NCBI RefSeq assembly: GCF_023822005.2
Contig: NZ_CP098806.1
Location: 3,844,001-3,908,000, forward strand
Source: Dyadobacter fanqingshengii
GTDB taxonomy: Bacteria; Bacteroidota; Bacteroidia; Cytophagales; Spirosomataceae
Direction of reading: 5' to 3'
DNA length: 64,000 bases
Numbering within the stretch: position 1 is the stretch's first letter; every line of letters begins with the position of its first letter. The notes under the pieces were generated by a model, which had not been told where the DNA came from, did no database searches, and saw only the letters and a program-made list of their open reading frames with translations. Position numbers and translations under genes: made by a program. Of this stretch, positions 26,822-36,761 are shown piece after piece.

Positions 26822-28198
26822 TTAAATCGAAATTTGATATTGTAGCACGAATGTTCCCCGGCGCGTGTATACATCGAGCTCGTTGGCAATCGCGCCGGCG
26901 CGATAAACCGGTCGGTTCTCGTAGTTGAGAGAGATCTTGCCGTTGTGGCCTTTGATAAGCCAGTTTACACCAACATTATACACGTTCAAAGCATCATTTA
27001 GGCGTACATAATCAGCTCGTTGTAAGGATGCGTAAGGCATTAGCGTGCCTTGGCTTCCCAGCAAACCATCCTTAAATTTGTAACCGGCCTGCGCATATAC
27101 AACGCTTCCTGTTCCAAACATAGGATACGCATTCCCTTGCGTCGCACCCACGCCCGGGATCGGTTGCGTCGTTCCAGTCGCCGGATTCATAATGCCATTA
27201 TAGCGCAGGTAACCTTTGCCATAATCCGTGTTAAAATACCCCAGATATGCCGAAACGGCAGTCCCTTTGTCCTTATTCAAAGGCATATCCATAAATGCCG
27301 CCACAGACCAAAGCGTCATGTTATTGTAGACCGTGTCCGTATTAACCCTCCGCCAGGTCGCGTTTTGCTGGGAAATGATCCCGGCTTCAATGTTCAGGAC
27401 TTTGCGTTTGCCTAAATAGGTTCCCGTCATATAACCCGGCGTAGTGTTGTCTTCTGTGTCGAAAACATTATAGATCAGCAAACCCTGAAATTGCTTGTGA
27501 TTTTTTCGTTGCGCAAAAACGGAATTCAAGCCAAGAGCAGGTGGGACAGCGCCATTGGTTTCAACTGGAAAAGGGTCGGCAACGTCAATGCGGTAATTGA
27601 ATTTACCGATCTGCCCGCGGCTGTAAACACTTAACTTTCTCGAAAACTGATCCGTCTGGTCAACGGTGGCCTGTGCAAAAACCGGAACGTCCATTGTCAT
27701 AATGGTTCCTATGCTTGGTTGGGAAAACCGGGAAAGACCATTCACCACCGTAAGCCCGCCCCCAAAACGGATGAAGTTGGTGCCTTTTCGCTGCACTTCA
27801 TATTCTCCCAGCGCATCATGAAAAAAGGCGGCAACTTTGCGGTTACTAGGCGTTCCTGCATTGTTATAGGCTGGAAATGCGCTCACTTTATTGAAATTGT
27901 TCATCCCAAACTGCGTGTAGAAAAAGATCCGGTCGGTAATCTGCCCAAATAACTGCACGCGGGTCCGGCGCAGACCAATGTCAAACGTATTGGATCTAGG
28001 ATCACCCAAAACCGTGGTTCCGGGATTACTTTCATCGAAGCGCAGCCAGGTTTGATTGGTAAATGTGAATTTCACATAATGTGAGCCGGAATCGTTAAGA
28101 TTGTAGCGGATATCATTCTTAGTATTATCGTCGGATGGCTTGACTTGCGCGAAGGCAACAGACGAGGAAAGCAGAATCAGAGAAAGTACTTTTTTCAT
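26822..28198 (-). CDS. Outer-membrane porin, OprO/OprP-like
   Basis: A 458-residue beta-barrel protein with a signal peptide (MKKVLSLILLSSSVAFAQ). The N-terminal part (FTFTNQTWLRFDESNPGTT, then GLRRTRVQLFGQITDRIFF and YTQFGMNNFN) is typical of phosphate-selective-porin-like proteins of Bacteroidota. Alternating aromatic strands run to the end (GTFVLQYQISI), which closes with an aromatic-containing strand as barrels do. The solute is unknown; phosphate selectivity should not be assumed. It is divergent from the propeller regulator (46 bases between starts), which is a shared promoter region. Confidence 0.88.
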   Translation of the reverse strand: MKKVLSLILLSSSVAFAQVKPSDDNTKNDIRYNLNDSGSHYVKFTFTNQTWLRFDESNPGTTVLGDPRSNTFDIGLRRTRVQLFGQITDRIFFYTQFGMNNFNKVSAFPAYNNAGTPSNRKVAAFFHDALGEYEVQRKGTNFIRFGGGLTVVNGLSRFSQPSIGTIMTMDVPVFAQATVDQTDQFSRKLSVYSRGQIGKFNYRIDVADPFPVETNGAVPPALGLNSVFAQRKNHKQFQGLLIYNVFDTEDNTTPGYMTGTYLGKRKVLNIEAGIISQQNATWRRVNTDTVYNNMTLWSVAAFMDMPLNKDKGTAVSAYLGYFNTDYGKGYLRYNGIMNPATGTTQPIPGVGATQGNAYPMFGTGSVVYAQAGYKFKDGLLGSQGTLMPYASLQRADYVRLNDALNVYNVGVNWLIKGHNGKISLNYENRPVYRAGAIANELDVYTRRGTFVLQYQISI

Positions 28199-28243
28199 TT
28201 ATTGACGTTATAGTTTTCAATAGCGGATAGCGCATTAAAACAT

Positions 28244-31120
28244 ATGACACACTACCCTTTTTTTCATTTAACTAAAAAATATAAGGCTGACTTATGTACG
28301 GCTTTACTCCTTTTTCTTGTAATCATATTTGCGGCGAAGGCCCAGGAAACCCCTCCGCTGATCAATTATTCGTCTTCACTTTACAAAGCGCACAACCAGA
28401 ACTGGGCTGTTGACCAAACTTCCGACCAGATCATTTACGCCGCAAATTCCGACGGCCTCATGGAATATGACGGAGCTGCCTGGAAGCTTTATCCCCTGCC
28501 CGACAGGCAGATAGTAAGGACAGTTCTTTGCGATGAAACCGTTCCCAATGCGCTTATGGGAAAGGTTCTGAAACAAAATGTCACCAGAGAGCAGCGCATT
28601 TATGTGGGCGGCTTTTCCGAGTTTGGTTATTGGAAAAAAGAATTGGACGGACAGCTGAAATATTACTCCCTCAGCAAGCGTGCCAACTTCGCCAGTCTGA
28701 AAACAGAGGAGATCTGGCACATTACCAAAACTCCCGCGCACATTTACTTTCAATCCTTCTCCCGAATTTATCGATACGACGGCCAAAACCTCACTGAGCT
28801 GAAAACACCGGGAAATTTCATGTTTTTGAGATATGTGCAAAACCGCCTTTTCCTGCCAACCATCGGAAAAGGCATTTATGAGCTCAAAGGCGGCAAATTT
28901 GAAAAGCTGGCTGGCACGCAGCCGCTTTCGTCCGTGATTGTATCAGCGATTTTGCCCTTTTCTGATGGCCAAATTCTGATAACTACATTCAAACATGGCC
29001 TGTTTTTATGGAAAAACGGCGTGCTTCTTCCCTGGAAAATCCCCCTTTCCGAAGAGCTGAAGACGAACATTATTAACAGGGCAATCATGCTCAGGCAGGA
29101 CAGCAGCCTGGTTTTCGGGACCATTCAATCGGGCGTGTACGTGATTGAAAAGAGCGGAAAGCTCAAATATCATTTCAATAAGGAAACCGGATTGCAGAAT
29201 AACACCGTGCTGGCGCTGACCGAAGACCGGCGCAAACAGCTCTGGATTGGACTGGACCAGGGAATAGATATGATTAAAATGTCGTCCCCCGTCATTTCTT
29301 ATCAAACCAATGATAATCCGCTAGGCTCCACGTACGCCGCTGCTATCTGGCGGGGTAAATTGTATGTGGGATCAAACAAAGGGGTTTTTGTAAAAAAATG
29401 GCTTTCCACGGAGCCTTTTCAGCCTGTTCCCGGCTTGGAAGGACAAACCTGGAATTTGCAAGTATTTGATGATCAGCTAATCTGCGGGCATAATGATGCT
29501 ACTTACCGCATTGATGAAAAAGGCATTACAAAATTATCCAGCATTACAGGGGGATGGGTCATGTTACCGATTCAGTCGGGGAATGAGTCGCTTCTTTTAC
29601 AGGGCTCTTATAATGGTTTGCACGTTTATAAAAAGAACAATCAGCAGCAATGGGCTTACGCTTATCCGGTTAAGGGCATCCCGCCTATTCCGGTGAGGCA
29701 GATAGTCCGGGATCAAAAAGGCGCTTTCTGGCTCGGGCACGCATACAGAGGCTTATTTGTGGCCAAACTCACGCCTGCGCTGGACTCTGCTTATCACTGG
29801 AAAGAATTTAAGGCGCCTGCCGATCTGCCCGGGGAATTTGCGGTAGAGATTATGGAATGGAAAAACCGCTTATATGTACGCTCCGGCTCTGTTTTTCTGG
29901 AACCTGATGCCAATAACAAGTTGAAAACGTCAGCCAGTTTTGCCCAAACAGATGAAGATGAAGCTTTCAAAGTCCGGACGGGTGTAAATGGTGACTGGTT
30001 CAAAGTTTTTATCAATCGGATAACTTATTATGCGTCCGACAATCAGATCCATAACCTGCCACTGCCGCTTGTTCGAAATAGCGAAACCATTATCCCTGTG
30101 TCTGAGAACTATTATTTTTTCTGCCTGGACAATGGTTATGCGCTTTATAACCGCTCGTCCGGTGCCAAAAACATTGAACCGCCTGCACCGCCCATTGTTA
30201 GAAAGGTGGCTAATCTTCGGAATTTGTCTCAATCCTTCAGTATTTCGGGGAAACCGGCGCTCCCGTCGAGCGTGCGATCATTGCGGATTAATTTCGCGTT
30301 ACCAGTTTACGGACAGAGCACGCAATACAAATACAGGCTTCGTGGTCTTTCAGATCAATGGTCGGAATGGACAGATCAGAACTTTGTTGAATTTACCAAT
30401 CTGGAATCGACGAAATATGTCTTCGAAGTCAGGAGCAGTCTGAATGATCGCATTACGGCTTACCATTTCAGCGTGCAGCCTTATTGGCGTGAAACGTTGT
30501 TTGCCAAAATCCTCTTCACCGTATTGATAGGTCTCGTTTTTCTTGGATTGATATTTTACCAGGAAAAGCGTCTTCGCAGACATCGGAACAGGCTTATGCA
30601 GGAGCAGGAGGAAAAGCTTCGCCAGCAGCGACTCGCCAGCGAACGCCAAATTATGCAGATCCAGAATGAAAAGTTGCAAAGCGACATCCAAAGCAAAAGC
30701 CAGCAACTCAGCAACATTGCGATTAATGTTGTGCGTAAAAACGAGATTCTGGAAGAAATCCGCGACGAACTGAAACAAGTGAAAGCAGAAATGGGCCAGC
30801 AATTGCCTAACATACATTACCAGAAACTGCTGCATAGCATTGAGCGGAATGTGGCCGGCAAGGACGACTGGATGCTTTTTGAACAAAACTTCGACGAGGT
30901 GCACGAGCAGTTCTTCAAACGGCTCCGGCAACTCGCACCCACAATCTCCCCTTCGGAACTGCGCCTGGCAGCATGCCTGCGCATGAACCTTTCCACAAAA
31001 GAAATGGCCCCGGTTCTGGGAATCTCGATCCGGGGTGTAGAAATAAAGCGCTACCGACTGCGGAAAAAGCTGGGATTGGGCATGGATGGGAATCTTGCCC
31101 AGTTCATGATGGATATTTAG
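28244..31120 (+). CDS. Membrane one-component regulator: beta-propeller, Y_Y_Y and LuxR-type HTH
   Basis: A 958-residue regulator. The signal or anchor segment is ALLLFLVIIFAAKAQ. Residues ~40-640 consist of propeller-like repeats (HNQNWAVDQTSDQIIYAANS, LALTEDRRKQLWIGLDQGID, VRQIVRDQKGAFWLGHAYRG). A Y_Y_Y domain lies at ~680-745, then one membrane helix at ~753-773, a Gln/Glu-rich coiled coil at ~775-850, and a LuxR-type HTH at ~902-950 (SPSELRLAACLRMNLSTKEM, then SIRGVEIKRYRLRKKLGL). There is no histidine-kinase or receiver domain, so it resembles SusR-type single-protein sensing, with a periplasmic sensor linked directly to DNA binding. It is immediately upstream of the SusCD operon and is presumably its activator. 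Confidence 0.92.
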   Translation: MTHYPFFHLTKKYKADLCTALLLFLVIIFAAKAQETPPLINYSSSLYKAHNQNWAVDQTSDQIIYAANSDGLMEYDGAAWKLYPLPDRQIVRTVLCDETVPNALMGKVLKQNVTREQRIYVGGFSEFGYWKKELDGQLKYYSLSKRANFASLKTEEIWHITKTPAHIYFQSFSRIYRYDGQNLTELKTPGNFMFLRYVQNRLFLPTIGKGIYELKGGKFEKLAGTQPLSSVIVSAILPFSDGQILITTFKHGLFLWKNGVLLPWKIPLSEELKTNIINRAIMLRQDSSLVFGTIQSGVYVIEKSGKLKYHFNKETGLQNNTVLALTEDRRKQLWIGLDQGIDMIKMSSPVISYQTNDNPLGSTYAAAIWRGKLYVGSNKGVFVKKWLSTEPFQPVPGLEGQTWNLQVFDDQLICGHNDATYRIDEKGITKLSSITGGWVMLPIQSGNESLLLQGSYNGLHVYKKNNQQQWAYAYPVKGIPPIPVRQIVRDQKGAFWLGHAYRGLFVAKLTPALDSAYHWKEFKAPADLPGEFAVEIMEWKNRLYVRSGSVFLEPDANNKLKTSASFAQTDEDEAFKVRTGVNGDWFKVFINRITYYASDNQIHNLPLPLVRNSETIIPVSENYYFFCLDNGYALYNRSSGAKNIEPPAPPIVRKVANLRNLSQSFSISGKPALPSSVRSLRINFALPVYGQSTQYKYRLRGLSDQWSEWTDQNFVEFTNLESTKYVFEVRSSLNDRITAYHFSVQPYWRETLFAKILFTVLIGLVFLGLIFYQEKRLRRHRNRLMQEQEEKLRQQRLASERQIMQIQNEKLQSDIQSKSQQLSNIAINVVRKNEILEEIRDELKQVKAEMGQQLPNIHYQKLLHSIERNVAGKDDWMLFEQNFDEVHEQFFKRLRQLAPTISPSELRLAACLRMNLSTKEMAPVLGISIRGVEIKRYRLRKKLGLGMDGNLAQFMMDI

Positions 31121-31208
31121 CCCCATTGTACTAATCCCTTATAAACCTTATTTTATACTAAATTTCCTTGCATTATTCTCATTGATGTAATGGTGATGTA
31201 GTCGTTTT

Positions 31209-31241
31209 TTTGATAAGTGGTTGTCTTGGAACTTAAATTTG
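31209..31241 (+). promoter_or_regulatory. Predicted Bacteroidota promoter for the SusC operon
   Basis: TTTG at 31209-31212, a 21-base spacer and TAAATTTG at 31234-31241 match the Bacteroidota -33/-7 pattern (TTTG, about 19-21 bases, TAnnTTTG). Transcription would begin near 31248, leaving a leader of ~40 bases before the SusC ATG. Confidence 0.65.
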
Positions 31242-31288
31242 AAGACAATTAAATCTTATAATAATTCAATCAACCAAATTATAACCTA

Positions 31289-34200
31289 ATGAAAACTATT
31301 GTACGATTACTGTACATGTTCGTTTTCCTGTCTGCTAGCTTCATTAGCTATGGACAGGAAATTAGTGTGTCAGGAAAAGTCACCTCAGGTTCTGACGGCT
31401 CGATACTTCCCGGGGCCAGCGTGCTCATAAAAGGAACAACCACAGGAGTTCCGACCGATGCGGAAGGAAATTACACGATCAAAGTGCCATCGCCACAAGC
31501 CGTTCTGGTATTTTCGATGATTGGTATGACCGCGCAGGAAGTACCGGTTGGCACACAGACGGCCATTAATGTGGCTTTGGTGGAAGATGCGAAAGCACTC
31601 GGTGAAGTTGTTGTGATTGGATATGGTACGGCCAGCAAAAGAGACCTTACCGGTTCCATTGTAACCATTAAAGGTGCCGAAATCGCGGATAAGCCTTCTG
31701 CTAACCCCATTACATCATTGCAAGGAAAAGTGGCAGGTTTATCTGTTGTAAACTCAGGCCGCCCGGGTGAAGAACCAGACGTGCGTATCCGGGGAACCAA
31801 CTCTATTAATGGTGTCAAGCCTGTTTACATTGTCGACGGGATTTTGAATGATAACATCAACTTCATTAACCCCGCCGATATCGAGTCGATTGAGGTTTTG
31901 AAAGATCCTTCTTCACTGGCCATTTTCGGGGTAAGAGGCGCTAATGGTGCCATTGCCGTAACTACCAAGAAAGCAAAGTCAGGTCAGTTGAATGTGAATT
32001 TCAATTCATCCGTGGGTATCAAGCAGGTTTCGGATCGCATCAGCATGACCAATGCGGCCCAGTTCAAAGAGCTCTATAACGAACAGCTTGCCAATCAGGC
32101 GAGTGCGCCATACAACTACACCAACTGGACAGGCGACACAGACTGGCAGGATCAGATTTTCCAGAGCGGCTTTCTGAATTATAACAACATCAGCATTTCG
32201 GGCGCAACGGAGAAAAACCGCTTCTATATGGGTGTAGGAACTGTGCAGGAAGAGGGATTAATCAAGCACGAGAAATACGGAAAACTGACACTGAACATTA
32301 ACGACGAACTTCAGGTGAACAAAAATCTGAAATTCGGGGTGACATTCAGCGGTTACCGGGCAACACCTTTTGGCGATAAAAAGAAAAATGTGGGCGGTGC
32401 CATTCTGGCTGCTCCTATTGCTCCGGTTTTCAATGATCAGTACGGCCTTTATCACACATTGCCTGATTTTCAGCGCGCACAGGTGAATAACCCGCTTGTG
32501 GACGTAGAACTGCAAAAGCGCACTGAAATTTTAAGAGAATATCGGGCTGTTGGAAGCATTTACGGAGAACTGACATTTCTTAAAGACTTCACTTTCAGAG
32601 CATCATTATATGCGGATTTCGGATTTAACACCATTCGCAATTACCAGCCTCTTGTAAATACATATAATCCTGAGATCGTTGGTGAGGATAAGACGGATGA
32701 GGTTGTCAGACAAACCGTTGTCAATCAGAAACAAAACATTTTCCCCAAACTGCAGCAAGACTATTTGCTGACCTATAAAAAAGCTTTTGGTGATCATGAT
32801 CTGACCGTTTTAGGTGGTATAACCACTTATTACAGAGGTTTTGAAGAAACCTCGTCAACAGTAAGACAAGGAAGCAGTTTCCCGATCCCGAATGATCCCC
32901 GTTTTTGGTATACAGACAATGTGGGAGATGCCGCAACCAGAACGGGCGCAGGATCAGCCTGGGAATCAGCAACATTATCCTACCTGGGACGTATCCTTTA
33001 CAATTACCAAGGCAAATATCTTGTCAATGCATCCTATCGCAGAGACGGCAGTTCGGCTTTCCTTGGCAGCGGCAGATGGCAGGATTTTGGTGCGGTGGGT
33101 TTAGGCTGGGTTGTTAGTGAAGAGGGTTTTTTCAAAAACCAGAGCGTTTTCGATTATCTGAAGGTTAAAGGATCTTATGGTATTCTGGGTAACCAAAATA
33201 TTGATGATAAATATCGCTATCCTGCTTACCCAACCCTTACAGCTGCTAATTCAGGCGTTTTTGGCGAAAATATCGTTGCCGGCCTTCAAAACGAATACAT
33301 TGCTGACCCTAACCTGCATTGGGAAAAGGTGCTGGCCTATGAAGGAGGCGTTGAATTCAATATGCTTAAGAACCGGTTGACGGTTGAGGCGAATTACTAC
33401 AACAAACTGACCAAGGACATTCTGGTGCTTGTGCCTGGGATTGCCGGTACAATTCCGGGATTGAGCAATCTTGGTGAGGTTCGCAACCATGGATTTGAAT
33501 TTGCGGCAACCTGGAACCAGGATGTGACAGACGACTTCTCCTACGCTATCAGTGGTAATTTTACCACGATCAATAACAAAGTTCAGAAGCTCTCTACCAA
33601 AGGTTATGACATTATCAATGGTGCTTCTCGTACGACAGAAGGCTTCCCGATCGGTTATTTCTGGGGTTATGTGCATGACGGGATTTACCAGTCGGAGGCG
33701 GAATTCATCAAATCTCCTGTAAGCTCGATCGGTGAAGTTTCACCCGGCGACATTAAATATAAGGATGTGAATGAGGATGGATTTATCACGGAGGCGGACA
33801 GAACATTGATTGGAAATCCGACACCGGACTTCACTTACGGCGCCTCGGTTTCAGCAAAATACAAGGGTTTTGACGTAGGCGTTGATTTGAATGGTGTTTT
33901 TGGAAACGAGATTTTCCGCCAGTGGAACCGCAGCACATTCGCACAGTTCAACTATCAAACCGAAAGATTGGACCGCTGGAACGGGCCGGGCACCTCTAAC
34001 TGGGAGCCTGTTCTCAACACTTCACGGGCTAACAATTATTTGCCTTCCTCTTACTGGATCGAGGACGGAAGCTTCTTCCGGATCAGGAATGTGCAGCTCG
34101 GGTACAATTTCACGTCGCAGACGCTTAAAAGTCTACGCATGAAATCTTTACGCCTTTATGTAAATGCTCAAAACTTGAAAACCTTTACAAACAGCACTGG

Positions 34201-34303
34201 ATTTACACCGGAAATCGGAGGTAACACAACTGCTTTTGGTGTGGACAATGGAACATATCCTGTCCCGGTCATTTACACATTCGGTATCAATCTGAATTTC
34301 TAA
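31289..34303 (+). CDS. SusC/RagA family TonB-dependent transporter
   Basis: A 1004-residue outer-membrane transporter. After the signal peptide (LLYMFVFLSASFISYGQ) comes a CarboxypepD_reg-like domain at ~25-105 (SVSGKVTSGSDGSILPGASV). The linker ALGEVVVIGYGTASKRDLTG is the SusC signature at the TonB box and plug boundary. The plug includes VYIVDGILNDNINFINPADI and SIEVLKDPSSLAIFG. The barrel ends in an aromatic strand (YTFGINLNF). It imports oligosaccharides with the downstream SusD as lid. No STN domain is present, so it is regulated by the one-component sensor upstream and not by sigma/FecR. It is the first gene of the glucanase operon. Confidence 0.96.
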   Translation: MKTIVRLLYMFVFLSASFISYGQEISVSGKVTSGSDGSILPGASVLIKGTTTGVPTDAEGNYTIKVPSPQAVLVFSMIGMTAQEVPVGTQTAINVALVEDAKALGEVVVIGYGTASKRDLTGSIVTIKGAEIADKPSANPITSLQGKVAGLSVVNSGRPGEEPDVRIRGTNSINGVKPVYIVDGILNDNINFINPADIESIEVLKDPSSLAIFGVRGANGAIAVTTKKAKSGQLNVNFNSSVGIKQVSDRISMTNAAQFKELYNEQLANQASAPYNYTNWTGDTDWQDQIFQSGFLNYNNISISGATEKNRFYMGVGTVQEEGLIKHEKYGKLTLNINDELQVNKNLKFGVTFSGYRATPFGDKKKNVGGAILAAPIAPVFNDQYGLYHTLPDFQRAQVNNPLVDVELQKRTEILREYRAVGSIYGELTFLKDFTFRASLYADFGFNTIRNYQPLVNTYNPEIVGEDKTDEVVRQTVVNQKQNIFPKLQQDYLLTYKKAFGDHDLTVLGGITTYYRGFEETSSTVRQGSSFPIPNDPRFWYTDNVGDAATRTGAGSAWESATLSYLGRILYNYQGKYLVNASYRRDGSSAFLGSGRWQDFGAVGLGWVVSEEGFFKNQSVFDYLKVKGSYGILGNQNIDDKYRYPAYPTLTAANSGVFGENIVAGLQNEYIADPNLHWEKVLAYEGGVEFNMLKNRLTVEANYYNKLTKDILVLVPGIAGTIPGLSNLGEVRNHGFEFAATWNQDVTDDFSYAISGNFTTINNKVQKLSTKGYDIINGASRTTEGFPIGYFWGYVHDGIYQSEAEFIKSPVSSIGEVSPGDIKYKDVNEDGFITEADRTLIGNPTPDFTYGASVSAKYKGFDVGVDLNGVFGNEIFRQWNRSTFAQFNYQTERLDRWNGPGTSNWEPVLNTSRANNYLPSSYWIEDGSFFRIRNVQLGYNFTSQTLKSLRMKSLRLYVNAQNLKTFTNSTGFTPEIGGNTTAFGVDNGTYPVPVIYTFGINLNF

Positions 34304-34322
34304 AATCTTATCTCTTTGGAAT

Positions 34323-35825
34323 ATGAAAAGTAAATTAATAAATAAATTCTCCATCCTGACGGTTTTCAGCCTGCTGGTTCTGTCCGGTTGCAGCGACTTC
34401 CTGGATCGCGAGCCTCTGGGAAGATATGTTGAAAAGGACATTCCCGCAGGTTCATTTGACAGTCAGGTTTTTGGTGTGTATGCCAAAATGCGAAGCTTTG
34501 GTGTTTCCTCCATGCCCTATCTGGCCATCCACAATTTTCGCTCCGACGATGCGGATAAAGGCAGCTCAACCACAGACGGCGTTGCACAGGAAAGTTTCTA
34601 CGATAATTTCCAGTATACACAAGATGAATGGCTGCTAAACAGCTACTGGTCTGACCATTATGCATTAATCATTGCCGCTAATGCAGTTATCGCCGACATT
34701 GATTCGGTGGGCGCAACGGATGCGGGAACATTGGTTAATAAGGCAGAAGCGAAGTTTATGCGTGCATATGCCTACTTCAATCTGGCCAGGACTTACGGCG
34801 ACATTCCAAAAATTGATTTTAAAGTCATAGAATCTTCCCAGGCAAACATTCCAAAATCTCCTGTCGGTGAAATATTTGCATTGATTGATACCGATTTGAC
34901 AGAAGCTTCCACCCTTCTTCCTGTTTCCTGGGATGCCAAATACATTGGCAGGCTTACCAGCGGTGCAGCTTATGCATTGCATGCCAAGACGCACTTGTGG
35001 CGTAAAAACTGGCCCGCCGCATTGGCAGCCGCGAAACAGGTGATCTCATCGGCTAAATATTCGCTGGTGAGTGATTATGCAGGCATTTTCCGGGAAACCG
35101 GCGAAAACAATTCCGAATCTGTTTTTGAGTTACAAGCATTCTATTCGATTACACAAACTTCTCTGGGCATTGAAAATGCGATGCACCAGGGCGTGAGAGG
35201 CTCAGGAGCCTGGGATTTGGGCTGGGGTTGGAATACGCCGAATAAGTCACTGGCCGACGCTTTTGAGAAAGGTGACCCAAGAAAAGATGCAACGCTGCTT
35301 TACTCAGGACAGGTGAACACGCCTTATAACGAGAGTGTGCCGCCTGCGTCGACAAGCATTCCAAGAGCTTATTGGAACAAAAAAGCATACACTAATCCGG
35401 CAACCCGGGAAGCGACAGCAAGCCGTTTCGGACAATGGATGAATGTGCGCATCATCCGCTATGCCGATGTGTTATTAATGGCCGCTGAGGCTGCCAATGA
35501 AGTAGGTGGCGAACAGAATATCACCGATGCACTTGCATGGCTTGAAATGGTACGCGGCCGGGCACGAGGCACCAATGCGGCTGTTTTGCCAAAAATTGTT
35601 ACCAGAAATCAAGCGCAGCTGAGAGAGGCGATCCGTAAAGAAAGACGCGTGGAGCTGGGAATGGAAAACGAACGGTTTTTCGACATTGTTCGCTGGGGAA
35701 TTGCAGCAGATGTGTTGCGCGCTGCGGGAAAAAATCTTTACCAAAACCGCAACCGCTATCTGCCGATCCCACGTCCTGAAATAGACAAATCCGGCGGTGT
35801 GCTGGTGCAAAATCCGGAATATTGA
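34323..35825 (+). CDS. SusD/RagB family surface glycan-binding lipoprotein
   Basis: A 500-residue lipoprotein with the lipobox VLSGCSD in its signal peptide, so it is anchored at the cell surface. The N-terminal FLDREPLGRY is typical of SusD. TPR-like helices follow (AKFMRAYAYFNLARTYGDIP, then AAYALHAKTHLWRKNWPAAL). The C-terminus has the family ending RKERRVELGMENERFFDIVR and YLPIPRPEIDKSGGVLVQN. It forms the substrate-capturing lid of the SusC transporter encoded 19 bases upstream. Confidence 0.96.
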   Translation: MKSKLINKFSILTVFSLLVLSGCSDFLDREPLGRYVEKDIPAGSFDSQVFGVYAKMRSFGVSSMPYLAIHNFRSDDADKGSSTTDGVAQESFYDNFQYTQDEWLLNSYWSDHYALIIAANAVIADIDSVGATDAGTLVNKAEAKFMRAYAYFNLARTYGDIPKIDFKVIESSQANIPKSPVGEIFALIDTDLTEASTLLPVSWDAKYIGRLTSGAAYALHAKTHLWRKNWPAALAAAKQVISSAKYSLVSDYAGIFRETGENNSESVFELQAFYSITQTSLGIENAMHQGVRGSGAWDLGWGWNTPNKSLADAFEKGDPRKDATLLYSGQVNTPYNESVPPASTSIPRAYWNKKAYTNPATREATASRFGQWMNVRIIRYADVLLMAAEAANEVGGEQNITDALAWLEMVRGRARGTNAAVLPKIVTRNQAQLREAIRKERRVELGMENERFFDIVRWGIAADVLRAAGKNLYQNRNRYLPIPRPEIDKSGGVLVQNPEY

Positions 35826-35870
35826 TAGTCAGGTAACCGCATTTTTTTGATCAACATTAATCGCATTGAA

Positions 35871-36698
35871 ATGAAAAATATAACATCCCGGCTATGGATC
35901 ATCGGTTTAGCCATCTCGATTTTTTCGTGCCAAAATTTTGACAGACCCGAACTGGTCCTGGTGTCTGACGATGACCCGTCCTTCAACGGACCATTACAAC
36001 GTCTCTGGGCTTTTGAAGGCGTCGCTACCGACAGCATCTGGGGTAGTCGCGGAGTAGCAACCGGCGTATCTTATGTGGACGGAATAAGCGGAAAAGCCTA
36101 TCAAGGTTCGCCAACCGGACAAATCGAATATGCTTCTGCCGGCAAGCTAGCTACCATGGAAAGTTTCACCATCGCATTTTGGATGAATACGGAAAAACAT
36201 GATGGCGGAGCGCAAAGTGTGTTTATGCTGCCGAACACAGACGACTTCTGGGGCAACACCTTCATGATTATTGAGGGAAATAACACCAAAAGTGACTCCA
36301 TGCTTGTCAAATTCAATTTCGCAGGAAACTGGATCACTTTTGACGGGACGAAGAATGCCAATGGTTTAAACAAATGGCCTAATGCTTACGGAAAATGGAA
36401 GCACGTTGCGTATACATATGATGGCACAACTTCCAAATTCGCCGCTTATGTGGATGGAAAGAAACTGGCACTTGCCGAGTCGGTGACTAACATTATGAAG
36501 GACAAAGCACCATTTGGCCCATTGAAAATGACCAATGCATCTAAATTTGTCCTTGGCGGATTTCAACAGCACATTGGCATAAAAGCACCTGCGGACGCAT
36601 GGATGTTGCATTATACCGGCAAGCTCGATCAGTTCCGTGTTTATACCAAAGCGCTCACAGACGCTGAGGTAGCGGAAATTTTTACCAAGAAAATGTAA
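35871..36698 (+). CDS. LamG/concanavalin-like domain lipoprotein
   Basis: About 275 residues from the ATG at 35871; an in-frame TTG upstream at 35847 is less likely, because the ATG opens directly on a lipoprotein signal (RLWIIGLAISIFSCQNF). Residues ~60-270 look like a LamG jelly-roll fold: MESFTIAFWMNTEKHDGG, WKHVAYTYDGTTSKFAAYVD and LDQFRVYTKALTDAEVAEIF are characteristic. The latter motif is usual at the end of LamG domains. It has no catalytic residues that I can point to. As a third gene after SusC/SusD it is probably a surface glycan-binding protein (SGBP-like) of the locus. An enzymatic role is less likely but not excluded. Confidence 0.85.
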   Translation: MKNITSRLWIIGLAISIFSCQNFDRPELVLVSDDDPSFNGPLQRLWAFEGVATDSIWGSRGVATGVSYVDGISGKAYQGSPTGQIEYASAGKLATMESFTIAFWMNTEKHDGGAQSVFMLPNTDDFWGNTFMIIEGNNTKSDSMLVKFNFAGNWITFDGTKNANGLNKWPNAYGKWKHVAYTYDGTTSKFAAYVDGKKLALAESVTNIMKDKAPFGPLKMTNASKFVLGGFQQHIGIKAPADAWMLHYTGKLDQFRVYTKALTDAEVAEIFTKKM

Positions 36699-36704
36699 TG
36701 TGGG

Positions 36705-36741
36705 CGGGAGAGAAGCTTACAAACTTCCCTCCCGTTTTTAT
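36705..36741 (+). terminator. Terminator-like hairpin inside the polysaccharide locus
   Basis: CGGGAGaGAAG (36705-36715) pairs with CTTCcCTCCCG (36724-36734) across an 8-base loop with one mismatch, followed by TTTTTAT. It sits between the LamG gene and the first glucanase gene. It would cut enzyme expression relative to the transport genes unless readthrough occurs. Confidence 0.75.
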
Positions 36742-36761
36742 GTATTTCAACCCATTTTGTC

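Noticed and set aside
30350..31126. A 258-codon frame on the minus strand
   Set aside because: It lies opposite the C-terminal part of the propeller regulator gene, whose coiled coil and HTH are clear.
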